Source of the DNA: a virus
Strand: one strand, 5' to 3'
Virus record (IMG/VR): IMGVR_UViG_3300050015_001029
Location: 1 to 46,745 of that record
DNA length: 46,745 nucleotides
Shown in pieces: positions 31,862-39,745 of this stretch; positions within the stretch are counted from its first letter, which is position 1; each line of letters starts with the position of its first letter. A model generated the notes under the pieces. It was not told the DNA's origin. It did no database searches and was given only the letters and a program-made list of their open reading frames with translations. The position numbers were made by a program, and so were the translations under genes.

Positions 31862-33161
31862 GCCTAATGCAATTTTTACTCACTCTGTTTTAAAAGGGGA
31901 TGATCTCTATGAAGTGAATATTGTTTCGGGAGAAAAAATGAGATGGAGATATATTACTAAAGTAGACCCTAAAGCTTATCAAGTAAGCGGAGCTCTTTTA
32001 ACAAAACCTTCTCCTAAAATGATTTCAATTTTTCAGAGAATGCTACAACCTCCTATAAAAGAATCCAAATTTATAGATTTTCAGCAGTGGTTAAATGAGA
32101 GTCGGGATAAAGATTATTTAGCTTGGAGAAGAAATAATGTTACTCTTAGAGGAATAAAAGAATTAGGAAAAGAAAATCAAGTATATGGTTCTTTTGGAAA
32201 AGGCCTTTATAGTGTTCCTCTAGGTAATAAATCCATGGCTAGAGAATATGGCGGACTTTATTATCTTGTAAATGCTAAACCAAAAAATCCTAAGATTGTT
32301 CAAAATTTAAATGATGCTAAGATGTTAATTCAAAAATTAATTAATGATTTTTGTCTGGAAAAAGGAATAAAATATAGCAGAAGTTTTTTTGAAGAAAATA
32401 CAAGTATGGAAAAAGAAATGCTAAATCTTGGCTATGATGGATTAATCATTAAAGGCAGAGAAATGGTAAATTATACTCCTGAAAATGTTAAATATTATCG
32501 AACTGAAAATGAATTATATAATTGTTTTGTTAGAGAAACCACCCAATCCGAAAGTTTTATTAAAAAATTAAATATTGGGGTTAATGAATCTTTAACAAAT
32601 GAAAAATCTGTTTGGAGAAGTGCTAGTCAGGAATGGCTAAAACAGTTTATTGATAAGGGTGGAGTTATTGATCATGGAGATAGATTTATTTCATTTTCTT
32701 TTGATCCAGAATCTGGGGGACAAGATAATTTTGGTGGTAGCGAAATTATAATCGAGTTTAATGAAAAGAAACTTTTAAGACAAGGAGAAAAACAAGGGCT
32801 TGGAGAAGTAAGATATACTGCAGAGTGGATGGAAGAACATCCTGATGTTTGTGGATATATCACAGGCTACAAAACACAAGAAGAATATTTAGAAGATAGA
32901 AGTGATGATGATAATTTTCCTGATGCAAAACAATGGAAAGATGAATATTGGGAAGCAAACATTGAGGATTATGAACAGGAACAGGAAATTGTTCTTAAAC
33001 AATTAAAAGATGAAGAAGGATTAATAAAAGAAATAGTTTTTAATAAACCAGCAGATATAAGTCTTATTAATAAGTTAAAAAGAAGAGGAATTCCTTATCG
33101 AATGGGGGTAGGATTAGAAAATGATCCTCAGAAAAAACTTCAATTTGAATTATTTCAATAA
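31833..33161 (+). CDS. tandem ADP-ribosyltransferase-like protein with tag
   Basis: A 442-residue protein. After a short N-terminal region, the tag FIDFQQWLNESRD lies at about 80-92. Domain 1 (about 95-230) resembles phage polyvalent-protein ARTs: TLRGIK, GSFGKGLYSVP, AREYGGLYYL and LGYDGLIIKGREMVNYTPEN. Domain 2 (about 245-420) shows an R-S-E layout: Arg262 in SVWRSAS, FISFSFDP (Ser287/Ser289 in place of STS) and YEQEQEIVL with E383-x-E385. T4 Alt has the same order (LYRSQ, STS, EMEVIL) and is injected to modify host RNA polymerase. A second tag-like VNESLTNE separates the domains. Start chosen as the first ATG; it overlaps the previous gene by 29 nt. Confidence 0.65.
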   Translation: MPYLRIYKNRPNAIFTHSVLKGDDLYEVNIVSGEKMRWRYITKVDPKAYQVSGALLTKPSPKMISIFQRMLQPPIKESKFIDFQQWLNESRDKDYLAWRRNNVTLRGIKELGKENQVYGSFGKGLYSVPLGNKSMAREYGGLYYLVNAKPKNPKIVQNLNDAKMLIQKLINDFCLEKGIKYSRSFFEENTSMEKEMLNLGYDGLIIKGREMVNYTPENVKYYRTENELYNCFVRETTQSESFIKKLNIGVNESLTNEKSVWRSASQEWLKQFIDKGGVIDHGDRFISFSFDPESGGQDNFGGSEIIIEFNEKKLLRQGEKQGLGEVRYTAEWMEEHPDVCGYITGYKTQEEYLEDRSDDDNFPDAKQWKDEYWEANIEDYEQEQEIVLKQLKDEEGLIKEIVFNKPADISLINKLKRRGIPYRMGVGLENDPQKKLQFELFQ

Positions 33162-33179
33162 TTTTAACGAAACCATAAC

Positions 33180-33208
33180 GGGATAAGAATAAAACTTATC
33201 CCATTTTT
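33180..33208 (+). terminator. rho-independent terminator
   Basis: GGGATAAG, loop AATAAAA, CTTATCCC, then ATTTTTG. It ends the lysozyme-ADP-ribosyltransferase run. Confidence 0.85.
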
Positions 33209-33232
33209 GTGTATATTTGTCAAGATCTATAA
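33203..33232 (+). promoter_or_regulatory. promoter-like element after terminator
   Basis: ATTTTTGTGTATATTTGTC and AGATCTATAA. It contains TATATTTG, a match to the Bacteroidota -7 TAnnTTTG consensus, and begins with TTTTTG like the other recurring elements. The small gene at 33243 starts about 10 nt later. Confidence 0.45.
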
Positions 33233-33242
33233 TTAAAAAAAT

Positions 33243-33416
33243 ATGCAAAATGAAATAATAAAAGAAGAAATTAAGAGGTTAGAAACTGAAGCTAAAAATA
33301 TGAGGGATTTAGCTGAAACTTTGGAATACGATCATCAAAGGGAGACAAAAATAACATTAATAAGGAAAGCTAATATACTTGAGGAATGTGCAAAAGAATT
33401 AATAAAAGAAAAATGA
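33243..33416 (+). CDS. 57-residue coiled-coil peptide
   Basis: ATG at 33243, stop at 33414-33416, overlapping the next ATG by 4 nt (ATGA), which supports translation. The peptide is one charged amphipathic helix: EIIKEEIKRLETEAKNMRDL followed by AETLEY and KANILEECAKELIKEK. It is preceded by a terminator and promoter-like element. No family recognised. Confidence 0.5.
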   Translation: MQNEIIKEEIKRLETEAKNMRDLAETLEYDHQRETKITLIRKANILEECAKELIKEK

Positions 33417-33622
33417 AAAATCCAACCCTAATTTCGGCAGCCCGAATAATTTTAAAGGATCTTCTTAGTAAATGTACTGAAGATCAGCAAATGTTATTTA
33501 AAAGGATGTATTCCCACCAGAATTTAGAATTGCCAATTAATGATGCAGTAGATCAAATGGATCCTGATAAAATGGATTGGGCAATTACACAATGTGAACA
33601 AACGGTAAATAAAAATAAATAA
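33413..33622 (+). CDS. small conserved-looking phage protein
   Basis: A 69-residue protein from ATG at 33413 (an earlier ATG at 33386 lies inside the previous gene and is less likely). Helical, with ISAARIILKDLLSKCTEDQQ and then LFKRMYSH, and DQMDPDKMDWAITQCE. Stop and the next start are 1 nt apart. Function unknown. Confidence 0.5.
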   Translation: MKNPTLISAARIILKDLLSKCTEDQQMLFKRMYSHQNLELPINDAVDQMDPDKMDWAITQCEQTVNKNK

Positions 33623-33623
33623 T

Positions 33624-34490
33624 ATGGGGGGAAATGCTATTCAGGAATCTCGTTCTGTTACATTAGAAGAAGCTTTCAGAACAATTGCATGGATTAAAAA
33701 AGAGGTTTTTCCTAAACTCAAGGTTACCAAAATTGAAGATAAGGATATTGAATTATTGGGATCCTATGGAAAGAAAAAGGAAGAAGAAACTTATGGGGAT
33801 ATTGATATTGCAGTCTTAAATATCCCGGAAATTAACTCTATGCCAAAAAATGTAGAGCTTAATCTTTTGAGTCTTGATCTTGAAAATCTTGGATTTAAAA
33901 CTCATATTAATTATGGATTTAGAATTGTTTCATTTGGCTGTCCTATTTGGGGATTTCTTAATGAAAGGGTTCAAATTGATTTAATGTTATCAACAAATCT
34001 TGATTGGTCGAGATTCATCTATCATTCTCCAGATTTTCGCAAAGAAGAATCTAAATATAAGGGACTTTATAGAAATATTCTTCTTATGGCTCTTATTACT
34101 GAACCTACTAAAGAGATAATCAAAATATCTAAAGATGGGGGGATTGAAGAAATAGAGGTTAATATCTTAAGATATCCATTTGGCATATCTCGTGTAAGAA
34201 AAAATTTCGTAGGTAAAAAAGGATTAGTAAAGAATGGAAAAAATGTTGAAGGCTGGGATTGTTTCATAACAAACGATCCTCAAGAAGTAGTCGATATTAC
34301 TGTTGGAGAAGAGTTTAAACCAAATGATATTGATACATTCGAAAAACTATGGAAGATAGTTATGTCCCCTAATTTTCAGTGGATAAATAAACGAGAAGGC
34401 ATTATTAATCGATTTATTGAATGTATTCTTGAACAGGGACTTATAATTCCAGAAGAAGCAAAAGAACAATATTTTAAAATAATTGCATAA
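33624..34490 (+). CDS. polymerase-beta-fold nucleotidyltransferase
   Basis: A 288-residue protein with a classical nucleotidyltransferase signature: LLGSYGKKKEEETYGDIDIA (about 44-63) with the GS pair and catalytic Asp59/Asp61, and the third Asp in RVQIDLMLS (about 115-123). The rest is helical, with KRYPF-like basic segments. Proteins of this superfamily transfer a nucleotide to RNA, protein or small molecules; a related type recurs in T4-like marine phages beside ligase-like genes. Here it stands at the head of a set with a HxGH-type nucleotidylyltransferase and a ligase-like protein, suggesting a common pathway. Substrate unknown. Confidence 0.7.
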   Translation: MGGNAIQESRSVTLEEAFRTIAWIKKEVFPKLKVTKIEDKDIELLGSYGKKKEEETYGDIDIAVLNIPEINSMPKNVELNLLSLDLENLGFKTHINYGFRIVSFGCPIWGFLNERVQIDLMLSTNLDWSRFIYHSPDFRKEESKYKGLYRNILLMALITEPTKEIIKISKDGGIEEIEVNILRYPFGISRVRKNFVGKKGLVKNGKNVEGWDCFITNDPQEVVDITVGEEFKPNDIDTFEKLWKIVMSPNFQWINKREGIINRFIECILEQGLIIPEEAKEQYFKIIA

Positions 34491-34491
34491 T

Positions 34492-34881
34492 ATGAGCAAA
34501 ATTGTTTTTGAATCTTTAGAACAGTTTGAAGGTAAGGAAATCATTAAACCAGGGGATTTAGTTTATTTTTTATATGATTATACATTAGAAAAAGGCCTTG
34601 CTGAATTTATAGGAAATAAAAATATAAAAATTGCAAAAACAAGATGGGATGATTCGATATATTATAAGCGTGTTCCTATTGAAAAAGTTGTATTATCTGA
34701 TGAAATGATATGTATTGTTTGGGAACGGTGGAAAGGAAAAAATGGTCGGGGAGGATATAGAATAGAAAAAAAATTATATAAAAATCGTCAAAAATTAGCT
34801 AAAGAGTGGCCATATCAGGCTTTAGTATGGGAAGATTTCTTTGGGAAAGAAAGTAATTATATAGATCCACGATTAGAATAA
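34492..34881 (+). CDS. tagged protein (KIVFESLEQFEG)
   Basis: A 129-residue protein from ATG at 34492 (the longer frame needs a TTG inside the previous gene). It begins SKIVFESLEQFEGKE. Directly after, DLVYFLYDYTLEKGLAEFIG and the following strands look like a small beta-barrel (SH3-like) fold; the end is WERWKGKNGRGGYRIEKKLY with a basic surface. It lies 1 nt after the nucleotidyltransferase gene. Possible packaged nucleic-acid-binding protein by inference. Confidence 0.55.
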   Translation: MSKIVFESLEQFEGKEIIKPGDLVYFLYDYTLEKGLAEFIGNKNIKIAKTRWDDSIYYKRVPIEKVVLSDEMICIVWERWKGKNGRGGYRIEKKLYKNRQKLAKEWPYQALVWEDFFGKESNYIDPRLE

Positions 34882-34893
34882 AATAAATTAAAT

Positions 34894-35676
34894 ATGAAAG
34901 ATGTAACAGTATTATTTCCAGGAGGTTTCAAACCATGTACCGGCGGTCACCTTTCTCTAATTCGTCGATATTCAGAACATCCTTCTGTAAAAGAGGTATG
35001 GGTTCTTGTAGGACCTGGTGTTCGAGAGGGAATTAGCCAGCATGTAGCTGTTGAAATACTCGAAAATTTAACAGAAGGAATGCCAAAGGTATTTATACAA
35101 GCAGTTCCTTGGCCATCTCCTGTATTAGCTTGCTATAAAATTGTTGAAGCAGCGGATCCAGGATGTTATGCTCTTGCAGCATCTTCTAAAGAAGAAGAGA
35201 ATGCTAAAAGAATAAAAGATTTTGTTTTTAAGCATTCAAATGAAGGTAAATTTTACCGTCCGGATGTTCAAGTGGTTGAACTACCAATTAACATAGAACC
35301 TAAACTATATGAAGGAAGAACTGATGAAAAAGAAGGAAAACCTATATCAGCTTCTATTCTCAGAGAAGATCTCATTAAAGGGGATTTAAGAAATTTTATA
35401 ACAGCATATCCGGATTTATCTGAAGAACAAGTTTCTTTTATATGGGATACTCTTGAACAATCTATTATTCTACCTGATGTAGAACCATTATCAGAAGCTC
35501 TTAATACTTCAGGAACTCCAACGGTAAGTTCTTCAGGAGGTTATGACAGATCCCAACCTGGATACAATTATAGAAGTCAATTCCCAATTGCAGATTTAAG
35601 TGAAGAAGATGAGGAGGAACCTCTAAAAGATTGGGAATGGAATGAAACAAAGAAAACTTGGACACGAAAAAAATAA
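34894..35676 (+). CDS. HxGH-superfamily nucleotidylyltransferase
   Basis: A 260-residue protein opening with VTVLFPGGFKPCTGGHLSLI; TGGH (residues 16-19) is the T/HxGH nucleotide-binding motif as in CoaD and NadM/NadR-type enzymes. ISASILR at about 151-157 is the second signature (ISxSxxR). The core is about 185 residues; the rest is an acidic, disordered tail ending in DWEWNETKKTW. Likely reaction: adenylyl or cytidylyl transfer to a phosphorylated small molecule, with NMN as one option. In phages such enzymes can rebuild NAD+. Neighbouring nucleotidyltransferase and ligase-like genes fit a nucleotide- or RNA-repair role. Confidence 0.7.
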   Translation: MKDVTVLFPGGFKPCTGGHLSLIRRYSEHPSVKEVWVLVGPGVREGISQHVAVEILENLTEGMPKVFIQAVPWPSPVLACYKIVEAADPGCYALAASSKEEENAKRIKDFVFKHSNEGKFYRPDVQVVELPINIEPKLYEGRTDEKEGKPISASILREDLIKGDLRNFITAYPDLSEEQVSFIWDTLEQSIILPDVEPLSEALNTSGTPTVSSSGGYDRSQPGYNYRSQFPIADLSEEDEEEPLKDWEWNETKKTWTRKK

Positions 35677-35679
35677 TAC

Positions 35680-36861
35680 ATGGCAGGATCAGCTGGACAT
35701 ATTTTATCTCCATGGGAGGATGGGGAATTAACATTTGGACAAATTAGAGAAATAATTACCAGAGCCCTTTCTGGAACTCTTGATAATCCATCAGAAAAAT
35801 TGGATGGGCAAAATATTATGATGACTTATAAAAATGGTCATGTCTATGTTGCTCGTACCCCTAAACAGCTTCGTAATTGTGGAGCTGAAGCTATTCGTTG
35901 GGATCTCATAGGGGAATATATGAAAACCTCAGAATCCAAAGAAGCTTATTCAAAAGCTGCTGAAGATTTACAAACTATTTTATTCTTTATAAAAGAAAAA
36001 AATCTCCAAGATTTCTTTCAAGATGGAAAATATTGGCTAAATATGGAGTTATTAACTCCTTTAATGGAAAATATCATTCCCTATGGCAAAAGTCAACTCA
36101 GAATTCATAATATTCAAGCAGAGGAAGGAATTGCTGATATAGATCTATATTCTTTTATAGAATTTCTTAAAAAAGCTCAGGAAGAAGTTAATTTAGGAAC
36201 TTATGAAATTGATAAAACTAATAGGGTAAATTTTAAAGTTATGGATCCCCAAGAATTTCTCCCAGAACTTGATAATTTGATGTATGAAATGAATTTGGTT
36301 GAAGGAAATTCTATTAAGGATTTTTTAGCAATTGAATTTTGGGAATTTATAAATTTTGAATTTGATAAAATAAATGATCATGATTTTGAATTAATTCAAG
36401 GCCTTATACGAAGATGGGCATATTCTGATAAATCTACTAATATTAAAAAACTTTTATCTGGAAAAAATCCAAAGGTAGTTCAATGGGTAAGGGAAACAGA
36501 TCCTAATATTGAAGATATAAAAACTGAATTTTTAGAACCTATAATTGAATTATTTTCAAAAGTTGGCTCAAAAGTTCTTTTAAATTTAAAAGATATTGCT
36601 TCATCAGATTTTGTTGAAGCTAAAAAATCCATAATTGCCAAAGCTGAAGATGCGATAAATAGGATGAAAGAATACCATGAAAAATCCAAGTTTTTAAAAG
36701 TCCAATATGAAAGATTTCTTAGAGCTGGAGGATTTGACTCAATAGCACCAATAGAAGGGATTGTATTTGAATTCAAGGGAAAACTATTTAAACTTACCGG
36801 AAGTTATCTTCCACTACTTAAAATAATCAGCTTCTTCCGTTTCGGAAGGGATAATAAGTAA
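35680..36861 (+). CDS. ATP-dependent ligase-like protein (DUF6267-type)
   Basis: A 393-residue protein whose ends carry ligase-like motifs: SEKLDGQNIMMTY (KLDG, residues 40-43; motif I, with Lys as the possible adenylated residue), ARTPKQL, NMELLTP (Glu123; motif III-like) and near the C-terminus EGIVFEFKGKLFKLTG (motifs IV-V). The middle is a long helical insertion. The start AGSAGHILSPWEDGELTF resembles a family found in T4-like cyanophages (DUF6267 as I recall it). It could be an RNA ligase or an inactive relative. It starts 3 nt after the nucleotidylyltransferase and overlaps the next gene by one base. Confidence 0.65.
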   Translation: MAGSAGHILSPWEDGELTFGQIREIITRALSGTLDNPSEKLDGQNIMMTYKNGHVYVARTPKQLRNCGAEAIRWDLIGEYMKTSESKEAYSKAAEDLQTILFFIKEKNLQDFFQDGKYWLNMELLTPLMENIIPYGKSQLRIHNIQAEEGIADIDLYSFIEFLKKAQEEVNLGTYEIDKTNRVNFKVMDPQEFLPELDNLMYEMNLVEGNSIKDFLAIEFWEFINFEFDKINDHDFELIQGLIRRWAYSDKSTNIKKLLSGKNPKVVQWVRETDPNIEDIKTEFLEPIIELFSKVGSKVLLNLKDIASSDFVEAKKSIIAKAEDAINRMKEYHEKSKFLKVQYERFLRAGGFDSIAPIEGIVFEFKGKLFKLTGSYLPLLKIISFFRFGRDNK

Positions 36862-37658
36862 TGCAAGCCAAGCAAGTTCATTTTGAAAGGGGAGGAGATC
36901 CTAAAGACGTTATACGAATAGGGGATGTTAAAGGAAGAGCTTTTGCAAGAGCTAAAGTCGAAATTTCTAAAGAAATGGATCGGCTGGTAACTACTTATGG
37001 AGGAACCTCCAGAATTTATGGAATTTATAAAACTCGGGAGCAAGAAGGAATTCGAGGATCCTGGAACCCCGGAAGAGGATATAGATATGTTATTGATTTT
37101 TCTGATACAAATGAAGACTATTTTTATTTCCCAGAAAAATATACTATAGGAGGTGAATGGCGTGGAACTTACGGAGGTAGAAAATCGGCAAGAGAAGCTG
37201 CTGATGAACTTATTGCTCAATGGGGTGGAAAAATATCTGAAGCCCAGAATTTCGAAAGAGGAATGGAACCAAAAAGAGCTATGAAAGTAGGTCATCATAG
37301 AAATGATCTTTTCAATGAAATCAAATCTATGTCTTTTGAAGATGCAACAGAATATTTTCCAGAATTAGGATCAGATACTGATCAAAAAATTTTAATTTTA
37401 GCTGCTCACATGCTTAAAGTTTCTGAAAAAGAAGTTAGAATTGCTATGGATGGGGATGCTCCTATTTATAGCGATAATCCTTTAATGGATGAATATTTAT
37501 CAAGGGATTGGCAATATGGTAAAGAGGATTCTTTAGAATCTACTTATATTGATGGTTCAATTGCAATATTTGATTTAATAGGTTCATCAACAGGAGAGAT
37601 TTATGTTAAAGATAGCAAATCAGACGAATTTCTTTACATCTTAGGAGCTATCAATTAA
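36861..37658 (+). CDS. double-tagged protein (two FERG motifs)
   Basis: A 265-residue protein with two copies of the phage tag: QVHFERGGDPKDVIRIGDV at about 5-23 and EAQNFERGMEPKRAMKVG at about 127-144. Each is followed by a distinct globular part: the first (about 25-120) is Gly/Arg/Tyr-rich (GSWNPGRGYRYVIDFSDTNE), the second (about 145-265) is acidic and helical, ending SDEFLYILGAIN. It looks like two tagged genes fused end to end, which suggests that the tag marks protein starts. No known domain. One-base overlap with the ligase-like gene. Confidence 0.6.
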   Translation: MQAKQVHFERGGDPKDVIRIGDVKGRAFARAKVEISKEMDRLVTTYGGTSRIYGIYKTREQEGIRGSWNPGRGYRYVIDFSDTNEDYFYFPEKYTIGGEWRGTYGGRKSAREAADELIAQWGGKISEAQNFERGMEPKRAMKVGHHRNDLFNEIKSMSFEDATEYFPELGSDTDQKILILAAHMLKVSEKEVRIAMDGDAPIYSDNPLMDEYLSRDWQYGKEDSLESTYIDGSIAIFDLIGSSTGEIYVKDSKSDEFLYILGAIN

Positions 37659-37673
37659 AATAATTATAAAATT

Positions 37674-37997
37674 ATGCTAAAGGAAATTACAAATCAAAAT
37701 TATGATGAAGTAGTTATGAAATCGGGTAAACCTGTTATTGTAGATTTTTGGGCTGAGTGGTGTAGTCCTTGTAAAGTTATTTCTCCTTTAATGGAAGAGC
37801 TTTCAAAAGAATATGAAAAAGAAATAGAAATTGTTAAATGTGATGTAGATAAAAATCCAGAATTATGTAGAAAATTTAATATAAAAAGTATTCCTGCAGT
37901 TTTCTTTATGAAAAAAGGAGAAATTTTTGATAGCAAAATTGGAGCAAGTTCTAAAGCAAATTTTATTAGAAAAATTGAACTTTTTTTAATGTCATGA
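37674..37997 (+). CDS. trxA: thioredoxin
   Basis: A 107-residue thioredoxin of normal length. Active site FWAEWCSPCKVISP (WCSPC in place of WCGPC), conserved Asp in VIVDFW, KCDVDKNPEL and the cis-Pro loop IKSIPAVFFMKKG. Cytoplasmic disulfide reductase; in phages it can donate electrons to ribonucleotide reductase. No reductase gene is seen in the window. It overlaps the next tagged gene by 4 nt. Confidence 0.95.
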   Translation: MLKEITNQNYDEVVMKSGKPVIVDFWAEWCSPCKVISPLMEELSKEYEKEIEIVKCDVDKNPELCRKFNIKSIPAVFFMKKGEIFDSKIGASSKANFIRKIELFLMS

Positions 37998-38335
37998 AAG
38001 CACAATTCGTTAGAGGAAAAGATCCCAAAGATACTTTAAGAATAGGTATAGAATCTATTTTATGGAATGCAAATCTTGAGGAGGATCTTTCTTTTGATGG
38101 GGTTGTTTATCTTGTTGATGACATGAATCAATCCGATGAAGAGCTTTATGAAATGCTAAAGCATCTTATTGAGTTTGGGAGCATAATTAAGAAAGAAGAT
38201 GATAGAATTCTTTATAAAACAGAATTAGGCCCTATTATTTCTGAAGAAAATGATTACGGAGCTGGTTATTTTTGTCATATTTCTTCCTTACCAGAGATAG
38301 AAAAAAGACTTGGAAGAAAAATAAATACAGAATAA
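37994..38335 (+). CDS. tagged protein (FVRGKDPKDTLRIG)
   Basis: A 113-residue protein starting AQFVRGKDPKDTLRIGIES, the second half of the bipartite tag. The body resembles a small winged-helix-like module: YLVDDMNQSDEELYEMLKHL, IEFGSIIKKEDDRILYKTE and a final EIEKRLGRK. It overlaps thioredoxin by 4 nt and is followed by a terminator. Confidence 0.55.
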   Translation: MKAQFVRGKDPKDTLRIGIESILWNANLEEDLSFDGVVYLVDDMNQSDEELYEMLKHLIEFGSIIKKEDDRILYKTELGPIISEENDYGAGYFCHISSLPEIEKRLGRKINTE

Positions 38336-38363
38336 AAATTTAACGAAAAATTAATATGAAAAT

Positions 38364-38395
38364 GAGGCAGGGTTACAAAACTTTGCCTCTTTTTG
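38364..38395 (+). terminator. rho-independent terminator
   Basis: GAGGCA, a 14-nt loop, TGCCTC, TTTTTG. It separates the accessory run from the gp32 gene. Confidence 0.75.
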
Positions 38396-38417
38396 CGGAT
38401 ATATATATAGATAAATA
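38390..38417 (+). promoter_or_regulatory. recurring promoter-like element before gp32
   Basis: TTTTTGCGGATATATATA then TAGATAAATATG, sharing TTTTTG and AGATAAAT with the other copies. It begins in the T-run of the preceding terminator and lies about 60 nt before the gp32 start. Confidence 0.5.
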
Positions 38418-38473
38418 TGCTAAAGGTACCTAAAAAGCTAAATTGTCTAACTAACTAAAATGTCTTATTAATT

Positions 38474-39463
38474 ATGAGTAATGTAGAATCAAACTATGAT
38501 GCATTCTTTACGCCAGGCGTAGAAGCACCAGTAACTCCAGGTAAAAATACCGATGAGTACAATCCAACCGCCGATAAGGGAAAAGGCGGAATATATCAAT
38601 CCATCATTCGATTTATCCCTTGGCATGCAGATCCAAAACACGGTTCAATTCAAGAAAAATGGGTTTCTTATTTAGTAGATCCGGTAACACAGCGTGGTCG
38701 TTATATTGACTGTCCATCCTCTGTTGGAAAGCCTTCACCTCTTCAGGATATTTACTTTAAGCTAAAGAAGAGTGAAAGTGTTCAAATGCAGAAACTTGCA
38801 CAGAATTTCTCTCGAAGACATTCTTATGCTTCTCTTATTCAAGTCATTCGTGATGAAAATAATACTGAAGCAGAAGGAAAGATTATGGTCTTTCGTTATG
38901 GAGTTAAGATCTGGGAAAAAATCAATGCAGAGCTTAAACCAGTTATTGGTGAAGCTCATGATCCATTTGATATACTTGGGGGAAAAGCTTTTGCACTTAT
39001 TATTACCAAAGTTTCGGGCTTTAATAATTATGATCAAAGTAAATTCGCTGATAAGAAAATTCCTCTTTGCCAGCCAAACGCAGATGGAAAACTTATAGCT
39101 ATTACCCCTCAAGGTAACAAAAAAGAAATTTTTGAATGGGTTAAAGCTCAATCCCCAGATCTTTCCAAGTATGCTTACAAGGAATGGGATCAGGACACTT
39201 ATGATTATGTTAACCATGTAATTTTGGCTGTTACAGGAGAGGGTCAGGTTTCGGCTAAATATGCAAACATCGTTAATAAAGATGTTCCAAAGACGGCTCA
39301 GGAACCAATTAAAAATGCGGGTATAACTTCTTCTAATATATCAGTTGATAATCTTGATCTTGGCGGAGGAGATAATCTCGAAATTCCGGATCTTGATCTA
39401 GGTGATATTACCGGTTCTCGTGGAATACAGGGGGATTTGGATGATATTATCGGAAAAATGTAA
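38474..39463 (+). CDS. 32: single-stranded DNA-binding protein, gp32-like
   Basis: A 329-residue gp32 homologue (T4: 301). Matches by eye: GKIMVFRYGVKIWEKINAEL (T4 GKVFKYRFGKKIWDKINAM), VSGFNNYDQSKF (T4 VSGFSNYDESKF) and an acidic C-terminus GDLDDIIGKM (T4 DTDLDDLLNDL) that recruits replication partners. The T4 zinc site (one His and three Cys) is missing: the region has only Cys80 in YIDCPSSVGKP, with no CxxC. It coats ssDNA in replication and recombination. Own promoter-like element; the primase and UvsY/UvsW genes follow. Confidence 0.9.
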   Translation: MSNVESNYDAFFTPGVEAPVTPGKNTDEYNPTADKGKGGIYQSIIRFIPWHADPKHGSIQEKWVSYLVDPVTQRGRYIDCPSSVGKPSPLQDIYFKLKKSESVQMQKLAQNFSRRHSYASLIQVIRDENNTEAEGKIMVFRYGVKIWEKINAELKPVIGEAHDPFDILGGKAFALIITKVSGFNNYDQSKFADKKIPLCQPNADGKLIAITPQGNKKEIFEWVKAQSPDLSKYAYKEWDQDTYDYVNHVILAVTGEGQVSAKYANIVNKDVPKTAQEPIKNAGITSSNISVDNLDLGGGDNLEIPDLDLGDITGSRGIQGDLDDIIGKM

Positions 39464-39475
39464 TCGAAATCTTAA

Positions 39476-39745
39476 TTAGCACTTGAAAATAAATCTAGGG
39501 GAGATGAAGCAATTTGTCTCCCCAAAGATTTTGTTAATTCCATATTCCATTCTGGAAAAATTATATCTGAAAAAACAAAAGATAAACAATCAATAGCACA
39601 TATTGGAGATAAAAATCCTATGTTTGGAAAGCCGGCTTGGGATGCAATAAATAAAATTCGTAAAAAATGCGAATATTGTGGGATTGAAACAAATATAGGA
39701 AATTATGTTAGATGGCATGGAGAAAATTGCAAACATAGAATTTGA
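39476..39745 (+). pseudogene. remnant of a GIY-YIG/NUMOD homing endonuclease
   Basis: The frame is open from after a TAA at 39473-39475 to TGA at 39743-39745 but has no proper start. It encodes IISEKTKDKQSIAHIGDKNP followed by MFGKPAW (NUMOD3-like) and KKCEYCGIETNIGNYVRWHG followed by ENCK, which matches the C-terminal zinc module of the endonuclease at 16311-17042 (CPYCNKN...GNYTRWHGENC). The catalytic GIY-YIG half is absent. It sits between gp32 and primase, and its last ~40 bases overlap the primase start in another frame. Confidence 0.8.

Noticed and set aside
36804-37298. 164-codon minus-strand open frame, Ser/Phe-rich
   Set aside because: It lies wholly opposite the ligase-like and double-tagged genes, whose frames have clear motifs; its composition is that of an antisense shadow.
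38762-39217. 151-codon minus-strand and 108-codon plus-strand frames inside gp32
   Set aside because: Both are out of frame with the strongly supported gp32 gene.
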